DNA from: Rhizobium sullae
GTDB taxonomy: Bacteria > Pseudomonadota > Alphaproteobacteria > Rhizobiales > Rhizobiaceae
Length of the DNA: 64,000 bases
Assembly: GCF_900169785.1 (NCBI RefSeq)
Contig: NZ_FWER01000024.1
Location: 1 to 64,000 of the forward strand
Direction of reading: 5' to 3'
Part shown: positions 17,009 through 25,544 of the stretch, piece after piece
How positions within the stretch are numbered: the first letter of the stretch is position 1
Layout of the letters: each line of letters starts with the position of its first letter
The notes under the pieces: generated by a model
Told to the model about the DNA's origin: nothing
The model's input: the letters and a program-made list of their open reading frames with translations, nothing else
Databases searched by the model: none
Made by a program: the position numbers and the translations under genes

Positions 17009-17125
17009 TTTGCGATTCCGGCCTGCAGGTCTTCGGGACCGAGATCCCTCCAGGAGACGGCTGTAGCCCACCACATCGGCAGCCAGAATAGCTGCTAATC
17101 GACGTTCGACATGCTCTGCGCACAT
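17003..17125 (-). pseudogene. Remnant of a class III nucleotidyl cyclase N-terminus
   Basis: A 40-codon minus-strand frame reads EHVERRLAAILAADVVGYSRL near its start, the standard opening of rhizobial class III adenylate/guanylate cyclase domains, with the first metal Asp in ADVVGYS. The similarity then stops: the frame continues GSRSRRPAGRNRKS and ends inside the 3' end of the GGDEF-EAL gene. A shifted frame gives DLGPEDLQ. Only about 25 recognisable residues remain of a domain of some 180, so it is a degraded fragment. Confidence 0.55.
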
Positions 17126-17372
17126 GCCCGTCTCCCCAAGGTGTTGGTGGCATTTTACCAGCTAGCAATGTTGCCGGGCGATTGTACTACTGACAACTAA
17201 AATCTCCCTCTGCCGTCAAACCGACAGTCAACATCTACCTGTTTGATCATCCGTTGCGGAGGCTACCCCACGTACTGGGGCACGAGTCTCGGGCTTCAGT
17301 GAGCGCTTTTGATCTCGGCGGCTTCGTCACTACATTAATTCTATCAGGAAATGCTAAAAATGCAGTGCATCC
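17126..17372. other. Non-coding gap before the 94-aa gene
   Basis: About 250 bp without a credible frame. It presumably contains the promoter of the following small gene, but no convincing -35/-10 pair was found. Confidence 0.3.
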
Positions 17373-17657
17373 ATGACACAGCAGGAATACCAGCCGAAAT
17401 ATCGATGGCGGAAGACTTGGCCGGGAAAACACGACCAGGATTACAGCGCCTGGGACGGCAACATCGAGTTTGGGAGAATTTTCTTTGAGCGTGCGGGAGC
17501 GATGAAAGGCCGTTGGTGCTGGGCAGGCGGTTACGATCCGCGCATCAAGATGATCGTCAAGCCACGTTCGGGTTGGAGCGAGACGGCAGGCAGAGCAACC
17601 CAGAAAGTGGAAGAACACTACGAGGCATGCCTTCGTCTGAATGGCCTGTTAGCATGA
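17373..17657 (+). CDS. Hypothetical protein, 94 aa
   Basis: Begins MTQQEYQPKYRWRKTWPGKHDQDYSAWDG. It is rich in Trp, Tyr and Arg and contains IEFGRIFFERAGAMKGRWCW and a C-terminal helix AGRATQKVEEHYEACLRL. The pattern W...D-x-DY...GRI...W.W...G.A.T...A...VE..Y matches a group of short uncharacterised proteobacterial proteins I have seen annotated only as hypothetical. No signal peptide, membrane helix or catalytic motif is visible. Its composition is strongly protein-like, so it is probably real; the function is unknown. Confidence 0.6.
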   Translation: MTQQEYQPKYRWRKTWPGKHDQDYSAWDGNIEFGRIFFERAGAMKGRWCWAGGYDPRIKMIVKPRSGWSETAGRATQKVEEHYEACLRLNGLLA

Positions 17658-17745
17658 GCCATGGCTTTGCCACCACTTCGAACGCCGTAGCCGGTGGCCA
17701 CGCCAGGAGCGGATCCCCGCCTTCGGCCATTTTCATTCTGACCTT

Positions 17746-18270
17746 CTATCGTTCGATCGTGCCGGTCCGTCGGATCTTCTTTTGCAGAAGCATGACGCCA
17801 TAGAGCAGCGCCTCTGCAGTCGGGGGACACCCTGGGACGTAGATATCGACAGGTACGACCCTGTCGCAGCCGCGAACGACTGAATAGGAATAATGATAGT
17901 AGCCGCCGCCATTGGCGCAGGATCCCATCGATATGACGTAGCGCGGTTCCGGCATCTGGTCGTAGACCTTGCGAAGAGCGGGGGCCATTTTGTTGCAGAG
18001 CGTGCCGGCGACGATCATGAGGTCGGATTGCCTCGGGCTTGCGCGCGGAGCGACGCCGAACCTTTCCATGTCATAGCGTGGCATCGCCACCTGCATCATT
18101 TCGATCGCGCAGCACGCGAGGCCGAAAGTCATCCACATGAGCGAGCCGCTGCGCGCCCAGGTGATGAGATCATCCGTTGATGTAACGAGGAAACCGCGGT
18201 CCGCCAGTTCCGAGCTGAAATCCTCGAAGGAACGTCGTGGCAAGGTGGAAGCTGGGTCCGGGTTCTGCAT
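17746..18270 (-). CDS. nuoB: NuoB-type NADH-quinone oxidoreductase subunit (orphan copy)
   Basis: 174 residues, the usual length. All four N2 cluster ligands are present: C53 and C54 in GLACCAIEMM, C118 in SMGSCANGGG and C148 in VPGCPPTAEALLYG. NuoB carries the last iron-sulfur cluster that hands electrons to quinone in complex I. No other nuo gene lies in the window: the flanks are a small hypothetical gene and a sugar operon. It may be a second copy of the chromosomal gene that can substitute in the complex. GGGAGG precedes ATG 18270. The intact motifs argue against a decaying copy. Confidence 0.9.
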   Translation of the reverse strand: MQNPDPASTLPRRSFEDFSSELADRGFLVTSTDDLITWARSGSLMWMTFGLACCAIEMMQVAMPRYDMERFGVAPRASPRQSDLMIVAGTLCNKMAPALRKVYDQMPEPRYVISMGSCANGGGYYHYSYSVVRGCDRVVPVDIYVPGCPPTAEALLYGVMLLQKKIRRTGTIER

Positions 18271-18456
18271 GTCGGCCTCCCTGTCCTGTCAATCCCAACA
18301 CACAGGCCCTCGTGAAGTTCCCGCTGCGAGCAAAAGTTAGGGAAGCAAAGGATGAATTCTCCTTCGGCAAATATGAGATCTCACCCTAGGCTGCTTGGGC
18401 CGGCGCGCAACAGCACCGCTAACATTTTCCTCGACCGAACCTCATAATGCTTCCTC

Positions 18457-18512
18457 TTGACAAGAGTGTTCACGATCGTGTTTATACGTATAAGCAGCTA
18501 ATACGTATTAGC
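18457..18512 (+). promoter_or_regulatory. Promoter with tandem LacI-type operators
   Basis: TTGACA (18457-18462), an 18-bp spacer and TTTATA (18481-18486) form a sigma-70-like promoter. Two palindromes overlap and follow it: TTATACGTATAA (18482-18493) and GCTAATACGTATTAGC (18497-18512), with centres 17 bp apart and a shared TACGTA core. CACGATCGTG (18471-18480) fills the spacer. CG-centred palindromes are typical LacI-family operators, so autorepression of the operon by the following gene is likely. Confidence 0.65.
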
Positions 18513-18530
18513 AATGAGAGGGGAGAAGGA

Positions 18531-19562
18531 GTGGCAGGATCAAAGCGTCTGACGCAGCACGATATTGCAAAACTGGCTGGCGTCAGTCAGGCGACCGTCT
18601 CTCTCGTGCTGAACGGGACCGACACGGCTCTTGACCGCATCCCTCAAGATACGCGCGAACGTGTGCAGAAGGTCATTCGCGATACCGGCTATGTGGCCGA
18701 TCCGATCGCCCGGCGCATGGTAAAGGGGGTCAATCGCATTCTTGGCGTCTTTACCTATGAGCCTGCCTTTCCGAGTGCGCAGGCAGACTTTTTTGCGCCA
18801 TTCCTGCTCGGTATCGAGGAAGAGGCGCAGGCGCAAAGCTACGATCTTCTGCTTTTTACCGGTGCCGGCGTCGGCGGCAGGCGCAAAATCTTCGCGGACG
18901 GCAATCGCCTGCGGATTGCCGACGGCTGCCTGGTGCTTGGCCGCGAATTCGACCGCTTCGAACTCACGCAACTCGTCGCCGGCGATTTCCCATTCGTTGC
19001 CGTCGGGCGGCGCGAAGATGCCGGCGGGCCGGTCCCTTATGTCGGCGGTGATTATGCTGAGGCGACGCGCGTGCTCGTCGAAAAGGCAAGGCTTTTGGGT
19101 CATCGCAAGCTCGCCTATATCGGCCCGAAAGGCTCGGCGGAATCGACTGCAGATCGCTGGAAGGGTTTCAGCGAAGCGCTCAAAGACAAGCTCGACCTTT
19201 CATTGCATATCCCGGCAGTGAACGCACCTGCCGGCGAGACCTTGGATGCCCTGCTTTCGAGCGGCGCTACGGCCGCCTTCTTCATCGAGCTTGCCGACGC
19301 CATCAGACTTGAGGCTGCGGCGCACGAACGCGGATTGTCCTTGCCCGCGGATCTCTCGGTCGTCGTGATTGGAAGCCATATCCGCCCCGAGCGCAGCCGC
19401 ACGCAATTTACCTCGTTTCATATCCCCCGTGAGGAAATGGCCCGCCAGGCGACGGCGATGCTGGTGCGGCGGGTGGAAAATGCCGAACCCGTACAGCAGA
19501 TCCTGCTGCCGTGTGAACCCGTCGAGGGCGAGACCCTCGGCCCTGCAATGAGACGGAAATGA
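18531..19562 (+). CDS. LacI-family transcriptional regulator
   Basis: 343 residues from GTG 18531. An upstream in-frame ATG (18447) would run through the promoter and operators, while GAGGGGAGAAGGA immediately precedes this GTG. The N-terminal LacI HTH is clear (RLTQHDIAKLAGVSQATVSLVLNG) with the hinge region, then a periplasmic-binding-protein-like effector domain (about 60-340; ILGVFTYEP, LLGHRKLAYIGP, TAAFFIELADAI). It probably represses its own operon through the tandem palindromes until a sugar binds. It overlaps the oxidoreductase gene by ATGA. The ligand is unknown. Confidence 0.9.
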   Translation: MAGSKRLTQHDIAKLAGVSQATVSLVLNGTDTALDRIPQDTRERVQKVIRDTGYVADPIARRMVKGVNRILGVFTYEPAFPSAQADFFAPFLLGIEEEAQAQSYDLLLFTGAGVGGRRKIFADGNRLRIADGCLVLGREFDRFELTQLVAGDFPFVAVGRREDAGGPVPYVGGDYAEATRVLVEKARLLGHRKLAYIGPKGSAESTADRWKGFSEALKDKLDLSLHIPAVNAPAGETLDALLSSGATAAFFIELADAIRLEAAAHERGLSLPADLSVVVIGSHIRPERSRTQFTSFHIPREEMARQATAMLVRRVENAEPVQQILLPCEPVEGETLGPAMRRK

Positions 19563-21178
19563 CGATCGTGAGAGAGATGCAAACAGATATCCTGGTGGTC
19601 GGCGGCGGTCTTGGCGGCGTGGCAGCAGCCCTCGGCGCGCTTCGGGCGGGCCGGAGTGTCATCATGAGCGAGGAGTATGACTGGATCGGCGGCCAGCTGA
19701 CCAGTCAGGCGGTGCCGCCCGACGAGCATAGCTGGGTGGAACATTTCGGCGTCACCCGCAGCTACCGCCAGCTTCGAAACGGCATCCGCCAGTATTACCG
19801 CGATCATTTTCCGCTGACGGAGGCCAGCCGCGCCTGGGGCGATCTCAATCCTGGTGCCGGCTGGGTCAGCCGTGTCTGCGCCGAGCCGCGTGTCGGTCTG
19901 GCCGTTCTCGAAGCCATGCTGATGCCCTATCGCGGCGGCGGCAAGCTGAAGGTGCTGCAGCCCTATCGTCCGGTTGCGGCCGATGTCGAAGGCGATATCG
20001 TCCGCACGGTGACCCTTCGCCACCGCGACACGGAAGCCGAGATCACCGTCTCGGCCACCTATGTCATCGATGCGACGGAGCTTGGCGACCTGCTGCCGTT
20101 GACCCGCACGGAATATGCCATCGGCTTCGAAAGCCGGAGCGACACCGGCGAGCCGAATGCGCCAGATGAAGCGCAACCGGAAAATGTCCAGGCCGTCTCG
20201 ATCTGCTTTGCGATCGACCATGTCGATGGCGATCAGACGATCGACAAGCCGGAAAACTACGATTTCTGGCGAAGCTACGAACCCTCCTTCTGGGGCGGCC
20301 CGCTGCTTGGTTTCAAGGCCCCGCATCCGCGCACGCTCGAAACGACAACCCGCTCCTTCACGCCCAATCCGGACGACGATCCGTTGCTCGTCGACGCCGA
20401 TCAGCGAAAGGGCGGCGGCGACGAGAACCTCTGGACCTTCCGGCGCATTGCCGCTCGGCGCAATTTCGTGCCGGGCGCCTACCAGTCGGATATCTGCCTC
20501 GTGAACTGGCCGATGATCGACTACATGGAAGGCTCGATCCTCGACGTCTCCGAAGAGAAAAAGGCCCGACACCTGAGGGCGGCGGCGGAACTTTCCTATT
20601 GCGTTTTCTACTGGCTCCAGACCGAAGCGCCGAGGGTGGACGGCGGGCAGGGGTTCAAGGGACTGAGGCTGCGCGGCGACATCACCGGAACCGAGCACGG
20701 CCTTGCCATGGCGCCGTATATCCGCGAAAGCCGCCGCATCAAGCCGGTGACGCGCATTGTCGAGCAGGATCTTTCCTACGCCGTTCGTGGTGAAAAGGGA
20801 GCGGTCAACTATCGCGACAGTATCGGCGTTGGCATGTACCGTATCGACCTCCATCCCTCGACCGGCGGTGACAATTATATCGATGTCCCGTCCTGCCCAT
20901 TCGAGATTCCGTTGGGCGCGCTTCTGCCGCAGCGGGTGAAGAACCTTCTGCCGGCCGGCAAGAACATCGGCACGACGCACATCACAAACGGCTGCTATCG
21001 CCTGCACCCGGTCGAGTGGAATGTCGGCGAAGTTGCCGGCATGCTCGCCGCCCATTGCCTGAACAAGGGGCTGACGCCGCACCAGGTCCAGGAAAACGAC
21101 GTTCATCTCGCCAACTTCCAGTCGCGGATTTCCCGGGAGGGGATCGAAATCCGCTGGCCGGACGTGCGCGCCTACTAA
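19559..21178 (+). CDS. FAD-dependent oxidoreductase
   Basis: 539 residues of the FAD_oxidored-type family. The dinucleotide-binding motif DILVVGGGLGGVAAALGALRAG lies near residues 10-31, with the GG doublet YDWIGGQLTSQAV after it. The C-terminal FAD-contact region has LLPAGKNIGTTHITNGCYRLHP. A second start at 19577 follows GAGAGAG and is possible. Such enzymes accompany sugar-type ABC importers in Rhizobiaceae and are presumed to oxidise the imported compound. The substrate is not known. It is the only catabolic enzyme in this operon, so further breakdown must be encoded elsewhere. Confidence 0.82.
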   Translation: MTIVREMQTDILVVGGGLGGVAAALGALRAGRSVIMSEEYDWIGGQLTSQAVPPDEHSWVEHFGVTRSYRQLRNGIRQYYRDHFPLTEASRAWGDLNPGAGWVSRVCAEPRVGLAVLEAMLMPYRGGGKLKVLQPYRPVAADVEGDIVRTVTLRHRDTEAEITVSATYVIDATELGDLLPLTRTEYAIGFESRSDTGEPNAPDEAQPENVQAVSICFAIDHVDGDQTIDKPENYDFWRSYEPSFWGGPLLGFKAPHPRTLETTTRSFTPNPDDDPLLVDADQRKGGGDENLWTFRRIAARRNFVPGAYQSDICLVNWPMIDYMEGSILDVSEEKKARHLRAAAELSYCVFYWLQTEAPRVDGGQGFKGLRLRGDITGTEHGLAMAPYIRESRRIKPVTRIVEQDLSYAVRGEKGAVNYRDSIGVGMYRIDLHPSTGGDNYIDVPSCPFEIPLGALLPQRVKNLLPAGKNIGTTHITNGCYRLHPVEWNVGEVAGMLAAHCLNKGLTPHQVQENDVHLANFQSRISREGIEIRWPDVRAY

Positions 21179-21199
21179 CCGACAAAAGGAGGAGGAACC

Positions 21200-22471
21200 A
21201 TGTCGAACCGTCTGAGAATGAAATATGCCGCCATCATGGGGAGCGCCGTGCTCTCGCTGGGCCTTGCCAGCAGCGCAATGGCACAAGACGCCGTCAAGTT
21301 GCGCATGACGATCTGGAGCGCCAACGAGGCGCATTTGAAGCTCTTCAACGACATCGCTGCAGGCTTCAATAAGGCGCATCCGAACACCACGGTGACTTTC
21401 GAATCCCTGCCGTTCGAAACCTACACGACGGCGCTGACGACGCAGATCGCCGGTGGCAACGCGCCCGACATGGCCTGGATATTCGAGACCACGGCCTACG
21501 ACTTCGTCAATTCGGGCGCCCTTTATCCGTTGACCGAAAAACTGACTGCCACCGAAGGCTACAATCTCGCAGAGGTCAGCCCGGGTGCTGTCGAACGCTG
21601 GTCGAAGGGCGGCACGCTCTATGCCTATCCCTTCTCGACTTCGCCATTTGGGATGTTCGTCAATAACGACCTCATCAAGAAAGTTGGCGCCAAGACGCCC
21701 GCTGAGCTGATCTCGGCCGGCCAATGGACCTGGGACAATGCAATCGCGACAGCCTCTGCCGTCGGCCAGACGGGCAAGGGCGGCCTGATCGTCCGCGACT
21801 TCAACTATCAGGCCTGGCAGAACCTCGCCTCAATCTGGACCGGTTGGGGCGCGTCGCCGTGGAGCGAGGACGGCAAGACCTGCACGCTTGGGGAAAAGCC
21901 GATGACGGACGCGCTGACCTTCATCCATGACGCGGTCTTCACCAAGAAAGCGATGCCGGGGCCTGGCGAGAACGTCGACTTTTTCGCCGGAGATGCGGCC
22001 ATGACCATAACCCAGATCAGCCGCGCGTCGCTGCTGCCGAAGCAGAACGGCTTCGCCTGGGATCTCGTGCCGCTGCCGAAGGGGCCGGCCGGGGAGTACG
22101 CACTTATCGGCCAGGCCGGTATCGGCGTCATGCAGTCGAGCAAGAATGCCGAGACCGCCGCCGAATTCGTAGCCTATATGACCAATCCGGAAAACTCCGC
22201 GAATCTTGCCCAGTTCTTTCCGTCGGCCCGCAAATCTCTGCTTAACGCCGAGGTCCTGAAGAAGACCAATCCGCTGCTGTCGACCGAACAGTTGGACAAG
22301 GTCGTCATCTCCGGTATTGCGACCGGCAAGGTTATTCCGGGCCACACCGGTTTTGCCCAGATCCAGCAGGTCGTGCGCGCCGGCCTCGACAACATCTGGA
22401 CGCCGAATGCCGATATTCCGGCCTCCATGCAATCAATCTGCGGCCAGATCGGGCCGTTTCTGCAGCGTTGA
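21200..22471 (+). CDS. Sugar-type extracellular solute-binding protein (family 1)
   Basis: 423 residues. A Sec signal peptide runs to about residue 28 (MSNRLRMKYAAIMGSAVLS...SAMA, then QDAVKLRM), followed by a family 1 binding protein fold with PLPFETYTTALTTQIAGGNAPD, the conserved ligand-lobe opening. AAAGGAGGAGGAACC before the ATG is a strong ribosome-binding site, fitting the high expression expected for the binding component. It delivers an unknown carbohydrate to the two permeases that follow. Confidence 0.88.
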   Translation: MSNRLRMKYAAIMGSAVLSLGLASSAMAQDAVKLRMTIWSANEAHLKLFNDIAAGFNKAHPNTTVTFESLPFETYTTALTTQIAGGNAPDMAWIFETTAYDFVNSGALYPLTEKLTATEGYNLAEVSPGAVERWSKGGTLYAYPFSTSPFGMFVNNDLIKKVGAKTPAELISAGQWTWDNAIATASAVGQTGKGGLIVRDFNYQAWQNLASIWTGWGASPWSEDGKTCTLGEKPMTDALTFIHDAVFTKKAMPGPGENVDFFAGDAAMTITQISRASLLPKQNGFAWDLVPLPKGPAGEYALIGQAGIGVMQSSKNAETAAEFVAYMTNPENSANLAQFFPSARKSLLNAEVLKKTNPLLSTEQLDKVVISGIATGKVIPGHTGFAQIQQVVRAGLDNIWTPNADIPASMQSICGQIGPFLQR

Positions 22472-22481
22472 GGAGAGCCGT

Positions 22482-23420
22482 ATGGCTGCGGCAGAACCCT
22501 ATGCGTCCAATCCGAGCCTGCCGGCGGCGAAGCCGTCCTTCTGGACGGTGGAGCGACGTGACAGCCTCGCCGGTTTCCTCTTCATTGCGCCGCAGCTGGT
22601 CGGCATCATCATCTTCGTGATGGTGCCGCTCGGCCTCGTCTTCTGGTATTCACTGCATGAGTGGAACGTACTGGCAAATACCTTCACTTACACCGGTGCG
22701 CAGAACTACACTCAGCTCCTGAGCGACCCTTCCCTGCCTTCCGTTCTGGGCTCAACGGCGATCTTTTCGGCCGGGCTTGTCGTGTTCAATATGAGTCTCG
22801 CATTGCTGCTTGCCGTCCTGCTGAACCAAAAGCTTGCCGGAATCACCATTTTCCGCACGCTGTTTTTCTCGCCCGTCGTCGTCTCGCTTGTTGCATGGAC
22901 GATCGTTTGGAGCTTCCTGCTGCAGAAGAACGGCGGCATCAACGGAGTGCTGATGATGTTCGGCCTCGAAGGCCCGAACTGGCTACGCCAGCCAACGACG
23001 GCAATGATTTCGGTCATCGCGGTTCAGGTTTTCAAGAATGTCGGCCTCAACATGATCCTGTTCCTGGCGGCCCTTCAAGGCGTGCCGAACGAGCTCTATG
23101 AAGCAGCCCGCATCGACGGGGCGCCGCGCTTCAAACAGTTTCGCCGGATCACTTTGCCGCTGATCAGCCCAACGGTTCTACTGACCTCGATCATAACAAT
23201 CGTCGGCTCGCTGCAGGTCTTTGCACAGATTGCGGTACTCACGCAGGGCGGCCCTGGCCTCTCGACGACGGTGCTCGTCTACTATCTCTACCAGCAGGCC
23301 TTTCAGTTCCATTTCTTCGGTTACGGTTCGACGCTTTCCATTCTGCTGTTCATGATCGTCGCCGTTCTCACCTTCGCCCAGTGGCAGTTGCGCAAGAGGG
23401 TCGTCTTTTATGAAAACTGA
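22482..23420 (+). CDS. Sugar ABC transporter permease (MalF/UgpA-like)
   Basis: 312 residues from ATG 22482, preceded by AGGAGA just after the binding-protein stop. The longer frame opening at 22317 would overlap that gene by 155 bp and is rejected. About six membrane helices are seen, starting FLFIAPQLVGIIIFVMVP, and the EAA loop ELYEAARIDGAPRFKQFRRIT contacts the ATPase. The C-terminus ends RVVFYEN, typical of the group. It overlaps the next permease gene by 11 bp. Confidence 0.9.
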   Translation: MAAAEPYASNPSLPAAKPSFWTVERRDSLAGFLFIAPQLVGIIIFVMVPLGLVFWYSLHEWNVLANTFTYTGAQNYTQLLSDPSLPSVLGSTAIFSAGLVVFNMSLALLLAVLLNQKLAGITIFRTLFFSPVVVSLVAWTIVWSFLLQKNGGINGVLMMFGLEGPNWLRQPTTAMISVIAVQVFKNVGLNMILFLAALQGVPNELYEAARIDGAPRFKQFRRITLPLISPTVLLTSIITIVGSLQVFAQIAVLTQGGPGLSTTVLVYYLYQQAFQFHFFGYGSTLSILLFMIVAVLTFAQWQLRKRVVFYEN

Positions 23421-24252
23421 CCTGTCCCCGCGCATGAAGGTCTTCGTCTATGGGCTGATGTGCGTGCTGCTCATTCCCTTCGTCTTTCCGACCTGGTGGA
23501 TGGTGACCTCGTCTGTAAAGCCGGTCAGCGATATCTTCGCCTTCCCGCCGAAATTCATCCCGACCTCTTACGACTGGACGACCTATTCGCAGGTGTTCAA
23601 GCTGCAGCCCTTCGTCCATCAGTACTGGAACTCCGCCTACATCGCTGCGATCGTCACCATCGGCACGATGGCCGTGTCGTCGATGGCGGGCTACGCCTTC
23701 GCGCGCATACGCTTTCCTTTCGCCAACGCGATCTTCATGGTCGTGCTGCTTGGGCTGCTGATCCCTTCTGAAGCGACGATCGTGCCGCTCTTCCAGATGT
23801 TCCTGAAGATGGGCATGGTCAACACGCACTGGCCGCTGATCCTTGTTCCGATCTTCGGCGCGCCGAGCGTTTTCGCCACCTTCGTCATGCGCCAGTTCTT
23901 CATCTCGCTGCCAATCGAACTGGAGGAGGCGGCGCGGGTCGATGGCCTCGGTCGTTTCAAAATATTTCGCAAGATCGCGCTTCCCTTGGCGCGACCGGCG
24001 CTTGCCTCCGTCGCGATCTTCACCTTCCTGCATAGTTGGAACCTCTATCTCGAGCCGATCGTCTTCCTCTCCAGCGCCGAGAAATTCACGCTGCCGCAGG
24101 CGCTGACGCAATTCACCGACGCCTATGGCGGGCCGATGTGGAACATCCAGCTCGCCGCCGCGACGCTGACTGCGCTGCCGGTGCTCATCGTCTTCATCAT
24201 CGCGCAGAAGCAGTTCGTCGAAGGGCTCGCGCATACCGGCCTCAAGGGCTGA
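23410..24252 (+). CDS. Sugar ABC transporter permease (MalG/UgpE-like)
   Basis: 280 residues with about six membrane helices. It has a family-typical periplasmic segment after helix 1 (FPTWWMVTSSVKP) and the EAA loop ELEEAARVDGLGRFKIFRKIA. It pairs with the preceding permease to form the channel. The 11-bp overlap implies translational coupling. Its ATPase is the next gene. Confidence 0.9.
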   Translation: MKTDLSPRMKVFVYGLMCVLLIPFVFPTWWMVTSSVKPVSDIFAFPPKFIPTSYDWTTYSQVFKLQPFVHQYWNSAYIAAIVTIGTMAVSSMAGYAFARIRFPFANAIFMVVLLGLLIPSEATIVPLFQMFLKMGMVNTHWPLILVPIFGAPSVFATFVMRQFFISLPIELEEAARVDGLGRFKIFRKIALPLARPALASVAIFTFLHSWNLYLEPIVFLSSAEKFTLPQALTQFTDAYGGPMWNIQLAAATLTALPVLIVFIIAQKQFVEGLAHTGLKG

Positions 24253-24270
24253 AGAACCGGATATCGATCT

Positions 24271-25323
24271 ATGGCTGAAGTTGCACTCTCGAACGTTCGC
24301 AAGGCTTATGGCAGCCACGCCGTCATCCACGGCGTCGATCTCGACATCGCCGACGGCGAATTCGTCGTGCTCGTCGGTCCGTCGGGCTGCGGCAAGTCCA
24401 CCTTGCTGCGCATGGTAGCGGGTCTTGAGACCATAACCAGCGGTGAGGTTTCCATCGGTTCGCGCATCGTCAACAATCTCGATCCGAAAGATCGCGACAT
24501 CGCCATGGTCTTTCAGAACTACGCGCTCTATCCGCATATGACAGTCGCCGCAAACATGGGTTTTTCGCTAGAGCACCGCGGTGGCAGCAAGGCGGAAATC
24601 GCCGAGCGCGTCAAATGGGCGGCAGACATTCTCGGCCTTGCGCATCTGCTTGACCGCTATCCACGCCAGCTTTCCGGTGGCCAGCGCCAGCGCGTCGCCA
24701 TGGGCCGCGCAATCGTGCGCGACCCGCAGGTCTTTCTCTTCGACGAGCCTCTTTCCAATCTCGATGCCAAGCTGCGCGTCGTCATGCGCGGCGAGATCAA
24801 GAGCCTGCATCAGAAGCTGAAGACAACGACGATCTACGTCACCCATGACCAGGTCGAAGCCATGACCATGGCCGACAAGATCGTCGTCCTGAATGGCGGC
24901 CGCGTCGAACAAATCGGTGCGCCGCTCGACCTTTATGATCGGCCGATCAACCAATTCGTCGCCGGCTTCATAGGGTCGCCCTCGATGAATTTCATTCCGG
25001 GAGAGATCACCTCCGAAGGTTTTGCGGCAGCCGGTGTGATACTGCCGCTGCCCGAGGCGGCGCATGATCACAACGGCAAAAAGGCGATCTATGGCGTGCG
25101 ACCGGAAAACTTCCACCTGGCCGAAGGCGGCATCTCTGTCGAGGTTGTGCTTGTCGAGCCCATGGGATCAGAGACGCAGGTGACGATGCGGATCGGACCC
25201 ATAGAGCTCAACGGTATCTTTCGCGAACGCGTCTTGCCCAGGCCCGGCGAAACGATCACGGTCGAACCCGATATAAGTGCAATTCATCTCTTCGCAGCTG
25301 ACGACGGCATGAGACTGAATTAG
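24271..25323 (+). CDS. Sugar ABC transporter ATPase (UgpC/MsmK-like)
   Basis: 350 residues. Walker A GPSGCGKST is at about 37-45, with Q-loop MVFQNYALYPHMTV, signature LSGGQRQRVAMGRAIV and Walker B VFLFDEPLSNLD. A C-terminal OB-type TOBE regulatory domain (about 240-350) ends HLFAADDGMRLN. The last 36 codons and five bases beyond the stop recur at 35241-35353 (about 89% identity), bracketing a 10-kb segment. The gene itself is intact and full length. Confidence 0.92.
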   Translation: MAEVALSNVRKAYGSHAVIHGVDLDIADGEFVVLVGPSGCGKSTLLRMVAGLETITSGEVSIGSRIVNNLDPKDRDIAMVFQNYALYPHMTVAANMGFSLEHRGGSKAEIAERVKWAADILGLAHLLDRYPRQLSGGQRQRVAMGRAIVRDPQVFLFDEPLSNLDAKLRVVMRGEIKSLHQKLKTTTIYVTHDQVEAMTMADKIVVLNGGRVEQIGAPLDLYDRPINQFVAGFIGSPSMNFIPGEITSEGFAAAGVILPLPEAAHDHNGKKAIYGVRPENFHLAEGGISVEVVLVEPMGSETQVTMRIGPIELNGIFRERVLPRPGETITVEPDISAIHLFAADDGMRLN

Positions 25324-25328
25324 AGCCT
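25216..25328 (+). repeat. Left copy of 113-bp direct repeat bracketing a 10-kb segment
   Basis: Covers the 3' end of the ATPase gene from codon ATC 25216 through its stop and five bases beyond. It matches 35241-35353 with 12 differences in 113 aligned positions and no gaps. Six differences are synonymous and five change residues, so the right copy looks like a diverged ortholog end rather than a fresh duplication. Confidence 0.8.
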
Positions 25329-25458
25329 CATATCACGTTTCGAGAACCGGAGAGCGCGAACCTTGATAGGTTTGCAACTATGCCGCATTTCAAGTGCGTG
25401 GTTGCATTTAAGAACTCTGCTACATCTCCGCGGTGTGCTGGTTGGCGCTTGTTTCGCG

Positions 25459-25493
25459 CGGGCTGTCCCATAGCGATCAAAAGGCGGACTGGC
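25459..25493 (+). repeat. 35-bp direct repeat, copy 1
   Basis: Matches 27020-27054 with five differences in 35 bp (shared core AGCGATCAAA and CGGGCTGTC). The two copies flank the broken fic gene. The origin is unknown; it could be a relic of a mobile or repeated intergenic element. Confidence 0.45.
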
Positions 25494-25544
25494 AAATTGC
25501 TGACTATTACATTCGTCAGCGGCCAAATGTGCCCTGCTTGTGGC

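Noticed and set aside
22317..22481. Longer N-terminus of the sugar permease
   Set aside because: It would overlap the binding-protein gene by 155 bp, and a good ribosome-binding site precedes ATG 22482.
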